Positions 37,739 through 45,261 are shown, counted from the stretch's first letter. The stretch: 64,000 nucleotides of DNA from Buttiauxella gaviniae ATCC 51604 (GCF_001654835.1 NZ_LXEP01000033.1:1-64000), one strand, 5' to 3'. Notes: generated by a model from the letters alone, not told the origin. Made by a program: numbers and translations.

Positions 37739-38806
37739 TTACATTGTATTTCTGATTGTGATTTTTCTTGATATCTCACTTGCAATATTCATGAATCTTT
37801 TTTCAATTAATATCCAGCTAAACAACCCGGCGCAAATTGATATGGTGATTGATAACAATTGATTTGTGGAGATTCCGTAATCTTTAAAATTATTGTGTAT
37901 TATTTGTTGTATCGGAAACCCGTAAAGATAAATCCCGTATGAAATATCGTATTTTGGTTTTATTTTAATGAAACATTTTCTAGAACATATAAATAAAATT
38001 GAATACATTATTGCAATGTAAAATGATAGTTCATATAAAGACGATAGCTGAGCGTTTAAAATCATTGTGACTAATATTATTGTAGATAGGTTTTTTATAT
38101 TTACTTGAATTTTATCCTGGTAAATGGATGAAATAACACCAATTGCAAAACACGCAGGAAGATATTTCACCTCCACTCTGCCAATTGACTCTCTAAAAAC
38201 ACCAAGTGGCTGATAAACTGAATCAATAATCACCATGGCACAAATTATTGATATTGCTAGTTTATTGAATTTAAAAAGTGAAGCAATGGACATTAATATG
38301 ATATAACAGCCAACCTCATACGTAATTGACCACAAAGAACCATTGAAAGTACTAGATGGGTTGTTAGAAAATACGCCAGGAAATGACCATGTAAATTTTA
38401 GAAAAAAAGAACCTACTAAATAATCAAGTGGATTTGACGACGCCATAAATTCACTGGCTGAAAAAGTTGTTGCTATTAATGCGTATAGATAGCTAATTAC
38501 GATTATGGTAATCAAAGCGGGCCATATCCTGAAAAATCTACTTATTATGAAGTCATGGATATCTTTTTTCCTGAAATATGAATTTGTCACAACTAAGCCG
38601 CTAATGAAAAAGAATACCTTTACAGCCATAGAGCCAGAATAATCAAACCCAATTAGACTCCTAACAAAATCATCGGCCCCAGCCTGGGGTGATATGAAGT
38701 AAGCATGCCCATAAATAACCAAGCATGCGGCAATTATTCTGATTAAATCAAGGTTGTTATTTTCTTTTTTCAATACATCTCTCAAGAGCATTTCGTATTT
38801 CTTCAT
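37739..38806 (-). CDS. Membrane acyltransferase (acyltransferase-3), probable O-antigen acetylase
   Basis: From ATG 38806, 355 residues with about ten membrane segments. Acyltransferase-3 features: LDLIRIIAACLVIYGHAYF with the conserved His, VFFFISGLVVTNSYFRKKD, FRIWPAL, and FNGSLWSITYEVGCYI. Such proteins acetylate cell-surface sugars. Antisense to the phage late genes, markedly AT-rich and placed beside the tailspike, it fits a lysogenic-conversion gene that alters the receptor. Its stop touches the IS200-like right end, so the C-terminus may have been altered. Confidence 0.85.
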   Translation of the reverse strand: MKKYEMLLRDVLKKENNNLDLIRIIAACLVIYGHAYFISPQAGADDFVRSLIGFDYSGSMAVKVFFFISGLVVTNSYFRKKDIHDFIISRFFRIWPALITIIVISYLYALIATTFSASEFMASSNPLDYLVGSFFLKFTWSFPGVFSNNPSSTFNGSLWSITYEVGCYIILMSIASLFKFNKLAISIICAMVIIDSVYQPLGVFRESIGRVEVKYLPACFAIGVISSIYQDKIQVNIKNLSTIILVTMILNAQLSSLYELSFYIAIMYSILFICSRKCFIKIKPKYDISYGIYLYGFPIQQIIHNNFKDYGISTNQLLSITISICAGLFSWILIEKRFMNIASEISRKITIRNTM

Positions 38807-38867
38807 ATGAACATGGGATTTTTCCAAAACTTTAGCATGTTGCGCCACTTTGATCAGCAACTACTCT

Positions 38868-39109
38868 TCATTACTTACCGCAGCAGCAAGCGTCCATGTG
38901 ATGGCTCGATAGTGGTTGCGACAGTACAGAGTGAGTTTCGTGTGCTGCGTTACAAGACTCTGCCAAATGTTCACCTTGAAGACATCGACTGGCCTGAGCA
39001 GAAATTTAAGATGGATGACTATTTTGAGGACGATGGAGTGTTTGGCGTGGTGATGTGGATACTGAACGATGCCAGGAATGGAGAGTTCGACGATGTGCCG
39101 GTAATGTGA
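38868..39109 (+). pseudogene. Remnant of an S24/UmuD-like gene
   Basis: An in-frame tail to TGA at 39109. PCDGSIVVATVQSEFRVLRY and DDGVFGVVMWIL resemble the C-terminal half of UmuD/LexA-type S24 peptidases. The N-terminal half with the cleavage site and catalytic Ser is absent, and the expected catalytic Lys after EF-V is Leu here. The 5' boundary coincides with the start region of the acyltransferase gene, so insertion of that gene probably cut it off. Confidence 0.55.
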
Positions 39110-39123
39110 CAGCAGGCAACAAA

Positions 39124-39147
39124 AAACCCGCGCAAGGCGGGTTTCTG
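39124..39147 (+). terminator. Terminator after S24-like remnant
   Basis: AAACCCGC, five-base loop, GCGGGTTT then CTGTT. Intact hairpin 15 bases after the remnant's stop, as for a formerly functional gene. Confidence 0.8.
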
Positions 39148-39273
39148 TTAGGACCGGGAGACGCGTATCTTTTGCGTATCCTTTTTAGTCCTGTTTGTGT
39201 CTCGACAGTGTCCGGTCTGGGGCCGTAACATCATGTTTATCAAGGTGTTGTCCTTGCACTGTCCTATCCTAAG

Positions 39274-39310
39274 TGGTGGAGCTGGGGGGAGTTGAACCCA
39301 CCGCCATTAT
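39274..39310 (-). other. tmRNA 3'-end-like fragment
   Basis: The minus strand reads GGGTTCAACTCCCCCCAGC then TCCACCA. It matches the T-arm and acceptor end of ssrA (tmRNA), GGGTTCAACTCCCGCCAGC TCCACCA, with few changes, one of which disturbs T-stem pairing. No remaining tmRNA sequence lies upstream. ssrA is a frequent integration site, so this may be the relic of another element's attachment site. Confidence 0.5.
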
Positions 39311-39346
39311 TTGGGTGGGTAATTCGCCGGATAAGATAGAAAATCA

Positions 39347-39358
39347 TTCCCCAAAACT
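39347..39358. repeat. Fourth arm-type repeat near attR
   Basis: TTCCCCAAAACT, identical to the copies at 12345 and 12357, about 120 bases inside the right duplication. It is probably the right-arm integrase site. Confidence 0.65.
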
Positions 39359-39474
39359 ATCGTAATAGTTCGCTATAACAATAAGTTAGATAAAGCCCTT
39401 TTTAGTGAAAACCTCATCGTTATTTATCTTCTTTGCATTTTATATCAATGAGTTAGTTACAAACCGCTAATCTA

Positions 39475-39639
39475 ATGCTCCGTCATATGGAATGGTTCGA
39501 AGCGGCTGACTTAATTGTTAAAGGTATGGAAGGCGCGATTAACGCCAAAACCGTAACTTACGATTTCGAACGCCTGATGGAAGGCGCTAAGCTGCTGAAA
39601 TGTTCAGAGTTTGGCGACGCAATGATCGAACATATGTAG
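39475..39639 (+). pseudogene. icd 3' fragment (icdC-like)
   Basis: 54 residues identical to the C-terminus of the intact icd product. It lacks catalytic residues and has no ribosome site. All coding differences from the left copy are synonymous, and the stop is TAG instead of TAA. Confidence 0.93.
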
Positions 39640-39690
39640 TTAGCGATACTGCTGATTTCAAAGCGGGAGCCCGGTGCTCCCGTTTTTTAT
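39475..39690. repeat. Right attachment-site duplication (attR) with displaced icd 3' end
   Basis: A 216-base copy of 12113-12328, with four substitutions. It contains a 54-codon frame from ATG 39475 to TAG 39639 that encodes exactly the C-terminus of isocitrate dehydrogenase (MLRHMEW to MIEHM), plus the terminator. It is the original chromosomal icd end displaced by integration, like icdC beside e14. Confidence 0.95.
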
Positions 39691-39985
39691 TATTAGCATT
39701 TCAATGGTTATCAACATTTAATCAAAAACCTTTCCAAAAAATTCCTAAAAGACTGTTTTTCTCAAATTTAATCTGCGAACTTTGTTCTCTGGTTTATTCA
39801 TATCTAACAGTCAGCTCAAAGCAGACTGACAGATTCAATCATGCCCTAAAATCTGGACTGGAAAACAGTTTGTATTACTATCCTTCTAAAACTCTTCTGT
39901 CAAACCTGGCAAAATACTTCTGCAAAACGGTAATAAATTAATACAGATTAAACAATTCCATTTTGCATTCGATTATTTAACATCT
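39691..39985. other. AT-rich stretch beyond attR, no gene seen
   Basis: About 300 bases, strongly AT-rich. The open frame crossing from the icd fragment has no start and no protein-like composition. No RNA gene or terminator noted. Confidence 0.5.
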
Positions 39986-40285
39986 TTAAAACCATCCAGT
40001 GTTTGCCCCCAGCTCATCTCGTGTTATCTGTGTTTTATGCTCTTTATGATTCATAAACGTTACCGTACTACGAGTCACATTAGCGTTAACTTTATAAATT
40101 TCATCAGCCAGAGTTTGTGCTTGTATCGGCGTCAAACCCATAGTTTTTTTCGTCTTGTCCCAGTTGGTATACCTGATTATAAGCAGGCGAATTTGCTTTT
40201 GCCGTTGCGTCTGGACTGCTTGCATAAATACCGCCCATGAAAGTTGGATCATGCTTAAGCAGTTGCAACCATAAAGTCTATAATT
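39986..40285 (-). pseudogene. Frameshifted gene remnant of unknown family
   Basis: Two plausible protein segments lie in different minus-strand frames, meeting at an A7 run (GACGAAAAAAACTATGGG): first WLQLLKHDPTFMGGIYASSP and on to YQLGQDEK, then GLTPIQAQTLADEIYKVNAN and on to ELGANTGWF with TAA. Together they look like the C-terminal part of one protein broken by a frameshift; the 5' end is also missing (in-frame TAG upstream). Not recognised. Confidence 0.45.
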
Positions 40286-40330
40286 TAGATACGCCAAACT
40301 GGCGCGGCTCGCCTATTCAAGGAATAATTT

Positions 40331-40573
40331 ATGAATAAATATGCATTGATACTGCTGGCTGCTTCAACGCTTATCACCGCTATACCTTCGCAAGCAACTG
40401 AGCAGTCCAGGCAACGGCAGGGTGCCCGTGATGTAAGGCAGGGCACACGGGAGGCATCGCGTAACGTCAAGCAGGAGTGCCGTCAAGGTGTTGTCGGCAA
40501 TGCCGACTGTCGACAGGATCACCGCCAGAACAAACAGGAAGGGCGTGATAAAGCCCGCGATATAAAATATTAA
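40331..40573 (+). CDS. Small exported protein with QECR/NADCRQ motif, copy 1
   Basis: 80 residues, AAGGA before the ATG. A signal peptide (KYALILLAASTLITAIPSQA) is probably cut after SQA. The mature part is very polar, rich in Arg, Gln and Asp/Glu, with two cysteines in QECRQGVVGNADCRQ. It carries an extra Arg/Gln repeat (RQGARDVRQGTREASRNVKQ) that copy 2 lacks. Copy 2 follows 136 bases later. It is probably a soluble periplasmic protein with one disulphide; function unknown. Confidence 0.8.
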   Translation: MNKYALILLAASTLITAIPSQATEQSRQRQGARDVRQGTREASRNVKQECRQGVVGNADCRQDHRQNKQEGRDKARDIKY

Positions 40574-40709
40574 TCATAGGGATGGGTACGTAAATTTAAA
40601 ATTGTATTTCTTCTGGCACGACGAGCAAAGCAACTGAAGTGTATTATTTGGGCCCGCCATGATGGTGTGCTAACCCACTTTAGGGGTTTAACACGTTAAG
40701 GAATTTACA

Positions 40710-40886
40710 ATGAAAAAATATGTATTAATGCTGCTTGCTGCCTCCACCCTGATGACTGCATTACCCGTTCTGGCAACGGAGCAGGCGCAGGAACGCCAGG
40801 ATGGGCGTCAAGCCAAGCAAGAGTGCCGTGACGGTCTGGTTGGTAATGCCGATTGCCGCCAGGAAAAGCGTGATATCAAGCACTGA
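40710..40886 (+). CDS. Small exported protein with QECR/NADCRQ motif, copy 2
   Basis: 58 residues, start ATG 40710 after TAAGGAATTTACA. Signal peptide KKYVLMLLAASTLMTALPVLA parallels copy 1 almost residue by residue. Mature part: EQAQERQDGRQAKQECRDGL, VGNADCRQEKRDIKH. Shared: EQ start, QECR-G-VGNADCRQ and DIK end. This is a tandem duplication with divergence and length change. Function unknown. A strong bidirectional terminator follows. Confidence 0.8.
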   Translation: MKKYVLMLLAASTLMTALPVLATEQAQERQDGRQAKQECRDGLVGNADCRQEKRDIKH

Positions 40887-40924
40887 TAAAGCAAAGGGTA
40901 AGAGTCATTCCATGTTCGTGCAGT

Positions 40925-40953
40925 AAAAATCCCGCCACGTTAGCGGGATTTTT
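40925..40953. terminator. Bidirectional terminator
   Basis: AAAAATCCCGC, seven-base loop, GCGGGATTTTT: T-runs on both strands, between the small exported protein gene and the convergent porin gene. Confidence 0.9.
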
Positions 40954-40964
40954 ATTATCTGGAA

Positions 40965-41669
40965 TTAAAAGGTGTATTTGATACCCATTCGATAACGAAC
41001 TTCCATTTCGTCTTTCTCATGGTCTTCGTTGTAACGAGGAACATATCCAATTTCAGTATAGGGCTTCCAGTGCTTGTCAATATTATAGCTGGCGACAACA
41101 TTATACAGCCAATAATTATGGTCGCCTTCATAATCATCATAGTTAGTAAGACGATATTCCAGATCGCCTATTATTGAGAATTGATCATTTGCGTAACCAA
41201 ATTCCCAATTGAATTGGTTGTAGTTTTTATTTTTAACCGATTGGTTCTCATTAACTTCAATACCCGGACGCCAGCGCAGTGTTGTCAGCCAGTTATCATT
41301 TATTTGGTAGTTAGCTTTAATTTGAGCACGGTAAGCAATATAACTGTCGCCTACATCTAGGTTAATGGCTGGTGCTAGCGTAAGTTTTTCATTAATAATA
41401 AAGTTTTTACCAAATTCAAATTCGCTGCCACTGCCACTGTACTTTTCAATACCATTTTTGAAGCCTTCACTGTCAGTTTCAGTCTTTTCAGAGACTCTCC
41501 CTTCTACGCTCGCAAAATAACCATCTTGGGTAGTGTGACCAATTTTAATCCTGTCTGCATTGGTGCCGCTCTCAGGTTTATATTCGTGACGATAATCAAG
41601 TGTAACCGCGTTTGAAGAAACAGAGATCAATAGTGTTGCGCAGGCACTAAGTTTAAAGAGACTCTTCAT
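40965..41669 (-). CDS. KdgM-family outer-membrane porin
   Basis: 234 residues: signal peptide 1-21 (KSLFKLSACATLLISVSSNA), then a 12-strand-type barrel beginning VTLDYRHEYKP and ending with an aromatic strand MGIKYTF, the C-terminal Phe typical of outer-membrane proteins. The RHEYKPESGTNADRIKIGH start and alternating W/Y/R strands are typical of KdgM/NanC. Family members take up acidic oligosaccharides: oligogalacturonate (KdgM) or sialic acid (NanC). A KdgR-like operator upstream favours oligogalacturonate. Confidence 0.9.
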   Translation of the reverse strand: MKSLFKLSACATLLISVSSNAVTLDYRHEYKPESGTNADRIKIGHTTQDGYFASVEGRVSEKTETDSEGFKNGIEKYSGSGSEFEFGKNFIINEKLTLAPAINLDVGDSYIAYRAQIKANYQINDNWLTTLRWRPGIEVNENQSVKNKNYNQFNWEFGYANDQFSIIGDLEYRLTNYDDYEGDHNYWLYNVVASYNIDKHWKPYTEIGYVPRYNEDHEKDEMEVRYRMGIKYTF

Positions 41670-41762
41670 TTAATCTTTCCATGTTGTGAATTAAAAATCA
41701 GTCATCGGACTGGTAACGATGCTAATTAATTTTCAGTTTGGAAATAGATAACTTGATCAAAT

Positions 41763-41783
41763 AAATGAAATGGTGTTTCAGTT
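41763..41783 (-). promoter_or_regulatory. KdgR-like operator
   Basis: AAATGAAATGGTGTTTCAGTT: TGAAA and TTTCA separated by five bases, matching the KdgR half-sites. It lies 94 bases upstream of the porin start. KdgR represses pectin-degradation genes until 2-keto-3-deoxygluconate appears. Confidence 0.65.
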
Positions 41784-41963
41784 ACTTTGTTTTTTATTAA
41801 ATAAAATAATTATTGTTTTCCACACGGCAATATTGAAAACGTGTGAATACAGCCTCTATTAATAAACCCAGTATAGAAGCAAGTTATTCAGGAGTTTTAA
41901 AGTGTTATTCGTGATTTAGCCGGGGCCAAAGCGGGAAGCATTTTCTCCCGCTTTCCGGGAACC

Positions 41964-42332
41964 TTATGTGTCTGGTTTTTCATACCGAGGCAATTGGGTT
42001 ATCTGATAAGTCTTCGTGCTTTCGATTGTGCAGCGATCTGGATTCGGGTTTCCCGAATAAAACATGAAGTACTGTTGTTTTTCAGGGAAGAAAACCAGGT
42101 CATCTCCGTTTTGGAAGCTGGTGACGCGGAAGGGAACATCATTTTTTGTTTTGGATTTTTTCACACCTGAAGCAACCAGAAAGTGATCGTCCCACTTCAT
42201 GGTAGAAAGGTCATGGTTAAACCGTGATATGACAACATTTTCCCGCATTGAGCACGACAATTGGGTGGCTGTGGCGGCGAAAGCAGAGGATTGAACGAGG
42301 CCCAGAAGGCTAATAAAGAGAATGAGTTTCAT
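41964..42332 (-). CDS. Hypothetical exported protein
   Basis: 122 residues with a clear signal peptide (MKLILFISLLGLVQSSAFAA, cut after AFA). The mature part contains two cysteines (LSCSMRENV and DRCTIEST) likely to form a disulphide, and a beta-rich sequence (DDLVFFPEKQQYFMFYSG). Unrecognised; it may be a small periplasmic binding or inhibitor-type protein. Confidence 0.72.
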   Translation of the reverse strand: MKLILFISLLGLVQSSAFAATATQLSCSMRENVVISRFNHDLSTMKWDDHFLVASGVKKSKTKNDVPFRVTSFQNGDDLVFFPEKQQYFMFYSGNPNPDRCTIESTKTYQITQLPRYEKPDT

Positions 42333-42501
42333 AAACTAGCTCATTTTGTAATGAATTTGAATGGAAGGGTAACATCTCTCACTAAATAATTTAACCGCAG
42401 TAAATTATTGGTTGGATTTTAATCTAAATGGCTATTTTTTATTTATGACTGGTTGATTTAATAGCAATAAGTTGGTTTTTTAAGCGAACGATTCGCAGGG
42501 G

Positions 42502-42529
42502 TTTGCATAGCGGCTCGGCTTTGTATAAT
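42502..42529 (+). promoter_or_regulatory. Promoter of tRNA-Thr
   Basis: TTTGCA (42502-42507), 16-base spacer, TATAAT (42524-42529, perfect), 11 bases before the tRNA. A short leader is usual for tRNA promoters. Confidence 0.7.
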
Positions 42530-42540
42530 ATGTTTTCCAC

Positions 42541-42616
<76 letters not shown>

Positions 42617-42621
42617 TACAT

Positions 42622-42653
42622 TAAAAAAACCACCTTTCAGGTGGTTTTTTTTC
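42622..42653 (+). terminator. Terminator after tRNA-Thr
   Basis: ACCACCT, loop TTC, AGGTGGT and a run of T, six bases after the tRNA. Confidence 0.9.
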
Positions 42654-42671
42654 GTCTGTATTTTACCCAAT

Positions 42672-42711
42672 GAAAAGAAAGGAAGGCTAGCTGTTGGTAG
42701 CGCTTCCTTTT
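42672..42711 (-). terminator. Hairpin terminator after yoaJ
   Basis: On the minus strand GGAAGCGCTA pairs with the complementary CTAGCCTTCC (one bulge), followed by TTTCTTTTC, just after the yoaJ stop. Confidence 0.65.
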
Positions 42712-42719
42712 GTACTCAA

Positions 42720-42794
42720 TTAGATCCAACCCTGTTGGCTTGCCAGCCACACAAGAATGGCTACCACGATTAATACTATTGTTGTTTTTCTCAT
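42720..42794 (-). CDS. yoaJ: Small membrane protein YoaJ, 24 residues
   Basis: A 25-codon frame on the minus strand encodes RKTTIVLIVVAILVWLASQQ, with initial Met and ending GWI: a single membrane helix after two basic residues. It aligns along its length with E. coli YoaJ (MKKTTIIMMGVAIIVVLGTE and on to LGWW), also 24 residues, from the same chromosomal neighbourhood. The ribosome site is weak. Function unknown. Confidence 0.75.
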   Translation of the reverse strand: MRKTTIVLIVVAILVWLASQQGWI

Positions 42795-42892
42795 AACTGC
42801 GAAACCCGTTTAAAACATCTGACGATGAGTGGCGAGGATGATATCAGGAGTTGAAGACGGAAAACCTCACGTTTTTACTGAACCGCCAGGCT

Positions 42893-43135
42893 TTACTCTT
42901 CGCAAACCAGCCAAAAATCTGCTTCGTCAAACATCTCTTCAACCAGACGGTTAATCTTTTCTTTTTCATTTTTGGTGCAGTCGCTGTGAACTGCATTGGT
43001 CTGCATCGGTTTTACCCTGACGTCGGCATCGGGGAAAATGGCCTGGACCCGTCGAGTCAGTTCATTAAGAATTTTGTCATTTGCACCGGGAAGGCCCGCT
43101 ACATTTCGTTTGTCGTAAACCAATTCAACGAACAT
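42893..43135 (-). CDS. msgA: MsgA/DinI-like protein
   Basis: 80 residues of the DinI family: FVELVYDKRNVAGLPGAND, RRVQAIFPDADVRVKPMQ, and the acidic helix EKINRLVEEMFDEADFWLV. It is closest to Salmonella MsgA (macrophage survival). DinI binds RecA filaments and modulates the SOS response. A LexA box just upstream shows SOS control here. Confidence 0.85.
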   Translation of the reverse strand: MFVELVYDKRNVAGLPGANDKILNELTRRVQAIFPDADVRVKPMQTNAVHSDCTKNEKEKINRLVEEMFDEADFWLVCEE

Positions 43136-43151
43136 AAAATGCTCCTTCTAA

Positions 43152-43171
43152 AGCTGTATTTATATACAGTA
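43152..43171 (-). promoter_or_regulatory. LexA (SOS) box
   Basis: CTGT-N8-ACAG with an A/T-only spacer (ATTTATAT), at 43154-43169. It is nearly identical to the 20-base LexA consensus. It ends 18 bases before the start of the DinI-like gene, so LexA would block transcription. Confidence 0.85.
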
Positions 43172-43238
43172 ATAAATATCGGTATCCAAGGCAAGCCTGT
43201 TCCCGAAAAACACAGTGTATGCAGAGGAGTGGTGAGGG

Positions 43239-44681
43239 TTATTCTGCTTTAACGCCTGTAAGCGGAGTCTCATGTTCACGTGCTTTCATCTGTTCCATGA
43301 TTAATTGGTAAGCAATGTAATATTTGAAGATATTGCTCACGTATTGCACGGTTTCATTGCCAATTCGTTGCTGGGCAATGCGTTCGACATTATCAAACCA
43401 GATGTTGGGATCAAGACCTTTAGCCTCGGCTTCTTTACGTAGCCGGGCAATTTTAGCTGGCCCTGCATTATAGGAAGCAAAGGTGAACAGCAGTTTGTTC
43501 ATTTCAGTCATCGGCTGGTCTGCAAAATAGCGGTCGCACATAAAGCGGATATATTTCACACCCGCATTGATGTTTGGGTCGATTAACCGTATATCACCGA
43601 CTTTTAGCTCTTTCCCTGTCGTGGGGAGCACTTGCATCACGCCAATCGCACCGCTTTTACTTCGCACCTTCTGGTCAAGACGGGACTCCTGGTAGCCTTG
43701 CGCTGCCATCAAAAGCCAGTCGACATTATATTGCTCACCATATTTGCGGAAAATTTCTGTCACCTGATAAAACTTATCCAGCTCTTCTTGGGAACGCGCA
43801 TCTTTCACCCATTTCGTATTGCGCAGGTACTTATAAACCTGCTGGTTGCCGAATGAGGTACCGATTTTATGCGTGGTCATAAATTTATCGAGTTGCGCGC
43901 GCAGGAGCGGGGAATCCTTGCGCATTGCCAGGGCAATAGATCCATCATCACGCAGGGTAATGTTTTCGTAGACCACCAAATTGGGGTAAATCTGTTTCCA
44001 CAGCAATGCCAGGTATCTATCGACGACGGTGTAATCCGCAAGGTTAGCATTCACCATCTCAAGAATATCTTCTGGTTCAAAATTACCAGGGGCTTTAGTG
44101 ACGACTGCCGGAGGAAGTTTCTTCTCTGCTAAGCTTTTATTCAGTGCATCAATACTGGAGATGTAGCTAGTCGAAGGATTCACAAACAGAGATTTACCTG
44201 ACAGGGAATCAACATTCTTTAATTTAGGCGCTTTACTACTGGCAATAACGACTTCACGGACGTTTTGTGCCAATGGAGCGCTGAAGTCGACGAGTTTTTC
44301 GCGCTCTTCGGTAATCGTCAAATTAGCCGCAATTATATCGCCACGCCCGGCCACAAGTTGGGGGATAAGTTGATCGCGAGCGGTCGGGATAAACAGAATA
44401 TGTGTTTTCTTAGAGGGTTTTAAGCCCTTATTAATTTGTTTATCAAACTCTTGCATCAGTTCAACCATGATGCCGCGTTGTGTCCCGCTGTTATCAATAA
44501 AGTAGAAAGTTTTGCTGTAAGGAATCAAAACGCGCACGACGCGCCTTTTTTGCATCACATCAAAGTCGCCCATAACCGTATTAACTTTGGTGTCGAATTT
44601 CAAAGGGGAGGCTTCGGTGGCTGCGTGCGTCATCGGTATAAACGTAAGTACTAAGAGTAGTACCAATAACAAGCGGGCCAT
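43239..44681 (-). CDS. MltF-like membrane-bound lytic transglycosylase
   Basis: 480 residues: signal peptide 1-20, then an ABC-type solute-binding domain (RRVVRVLIPYSKTFYFIDN; about 45-290) and a C-terminal SLT domain (LLMAAQGYQESRLDQKV with catalytic Glu; SGAIGVMQVLP; FASYNAGPAKIARLR). The architecture equals MltF, but the sequence differs enough for it to be a paralogue. It should cleave peptidoglycan glycan strands with 1,6-anhydro end formation. The binding domain may sense muropeptides. Confidence 0.85.
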   Translation of the reverse strand: MARLLLVLLLVLTFIPMTHAATEASPLKFDTKVNTVMGDFDVMQKRRVVRVLIPYSKTFYFIDNSGTQRGIMVELMQEFDKQINKGLKPSKKTHILFIPTARDQLIPQLVAGRGDIIAANLTITEEREKLVDFSAPLAQNVREVVIASSKAPKLKNVDSLSGKSLFVNPSTSYISSIDALNKSLAEKKLPPAVVTKAPGNFEPEDILEMVNANLADYTVVDRYLALLWKQIYPNLVVYENITLRDDGSIALAMRKDSPLLRAQLDKFMTTHKIGTSFGNQQVYKYLRNTKWVKDARSQEELDKFYQVTEIFRKYGEQYNVDWLLMAAQGYQESRLDQKVRSKSGAIGVMQVLPTTGKELKVGDIRLIDPNINAGVKYIRFMCDRYFADQPMTEMNKLLFTFASYNAGPAKIARLRKEAEAKGLDPNIWFDNVERIAQQRIGNETVQYVSNIFKYYIAYQLIMEQMKAREHETPLTGVKAE

Positions 44682-44871
44682 TGTTACACCATCTATTCAT
44701 TCCAGCCGGGTACTGTTTAACTATAGCTGGTGCTAAATCGTTCTGGTTAAAAACTGTGCGCTATATTGTTGCAGTAAAGTAGAGGGAAAGAAGGCTAGCC
44801 GTTCAGATGAGAAAATTATTATTTGAAAATAATTCTTGCTTCCAATGAGCGTCTATGAGTAAATGCGTCAT

Positions 44872-45051
44872 CGGTTTGGAAGACAGACCTTATGAAAGCA
44901 GTTTTAGTAAAGCAGTCCTCAGTTCAAGCGCTATCAAGTCATCAGATACCCTTCTTCGTGAGTCTCCTCCTAAGTGCCTAAATAAGAAACGTTCTGCAAT
45001 ACAGACCACGTTCGCCATATTAAATGGCTATAAAATATCGAGGAAGTATCT
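44872..45051 (+). promoter_or_regulatory. cspA-type cold-box 5' leader
   Basis: CGGTTTGGAAGACAGACC at 44872-44889 matches the cspA cold box (CGGTTTGACGTACAGACC). Further leader similarity follows (AGCGCTATCAAGTCATCAGA with TACCC). The leader is about 180 bases and ends in GAGGAAG before the ATG. In cspA such leaders are RNA thermosensors that refold at low temperature. The stretch has no credible gene of its own. Confidence 0.82.
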
Positions 45052-45261
45052 ATGTCTAAAATGACTGGTTTAGTAAAATGGTTCAACCCAGAAAAAGGTT
45101 TCGGCTTCATCACTCCTGACAATGGTAGCAAAGATGTGTTCGTTCACTTCTCTGCCATTCAGAGCAATGATTTCAAAACTCTGGACGAAGGTCAGAAAGT
45201 TGAGTTCTCTGTTGAGAACGGCGCTAAAGGTCCTTCAGCAACTAACGTTGTTGCTCTGTAA
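45052..45261 (+). CDS. Cold-shock protein, CspA family (CspI-like)
   Basis: 69 residues with RNP1 (KGFGFIT) and RNP2 (DVFVHFS). [17 protein letters not shown] and [10 protein letters not shown] place it nearest CspI/CspG. It is an RNA chaperone that melts mRNA structure at low temperature. Transcript leader and terminator are intact. Confidence 0.95.
   Translation: MSKMTGLVKWFNPEKGFGFITPDNGSKDVFVHFSAIQSNDFKTLDEGQKVEFSVENGAKGPSATNVVAL

Noticed and set aside
38807..38867. Upstream ATG of the S24-like frame (MNMGFFQNF)
   Set aside because: These codons are antisense to the start of the acyltransferase gene and show no S24 likeness; only the later part was kept as a remnant.
39600..39941. Open frame running from the icd fragment into AT-rich DNA
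   Set aside because: It has no start and is in another frame than icd; looks like chance.
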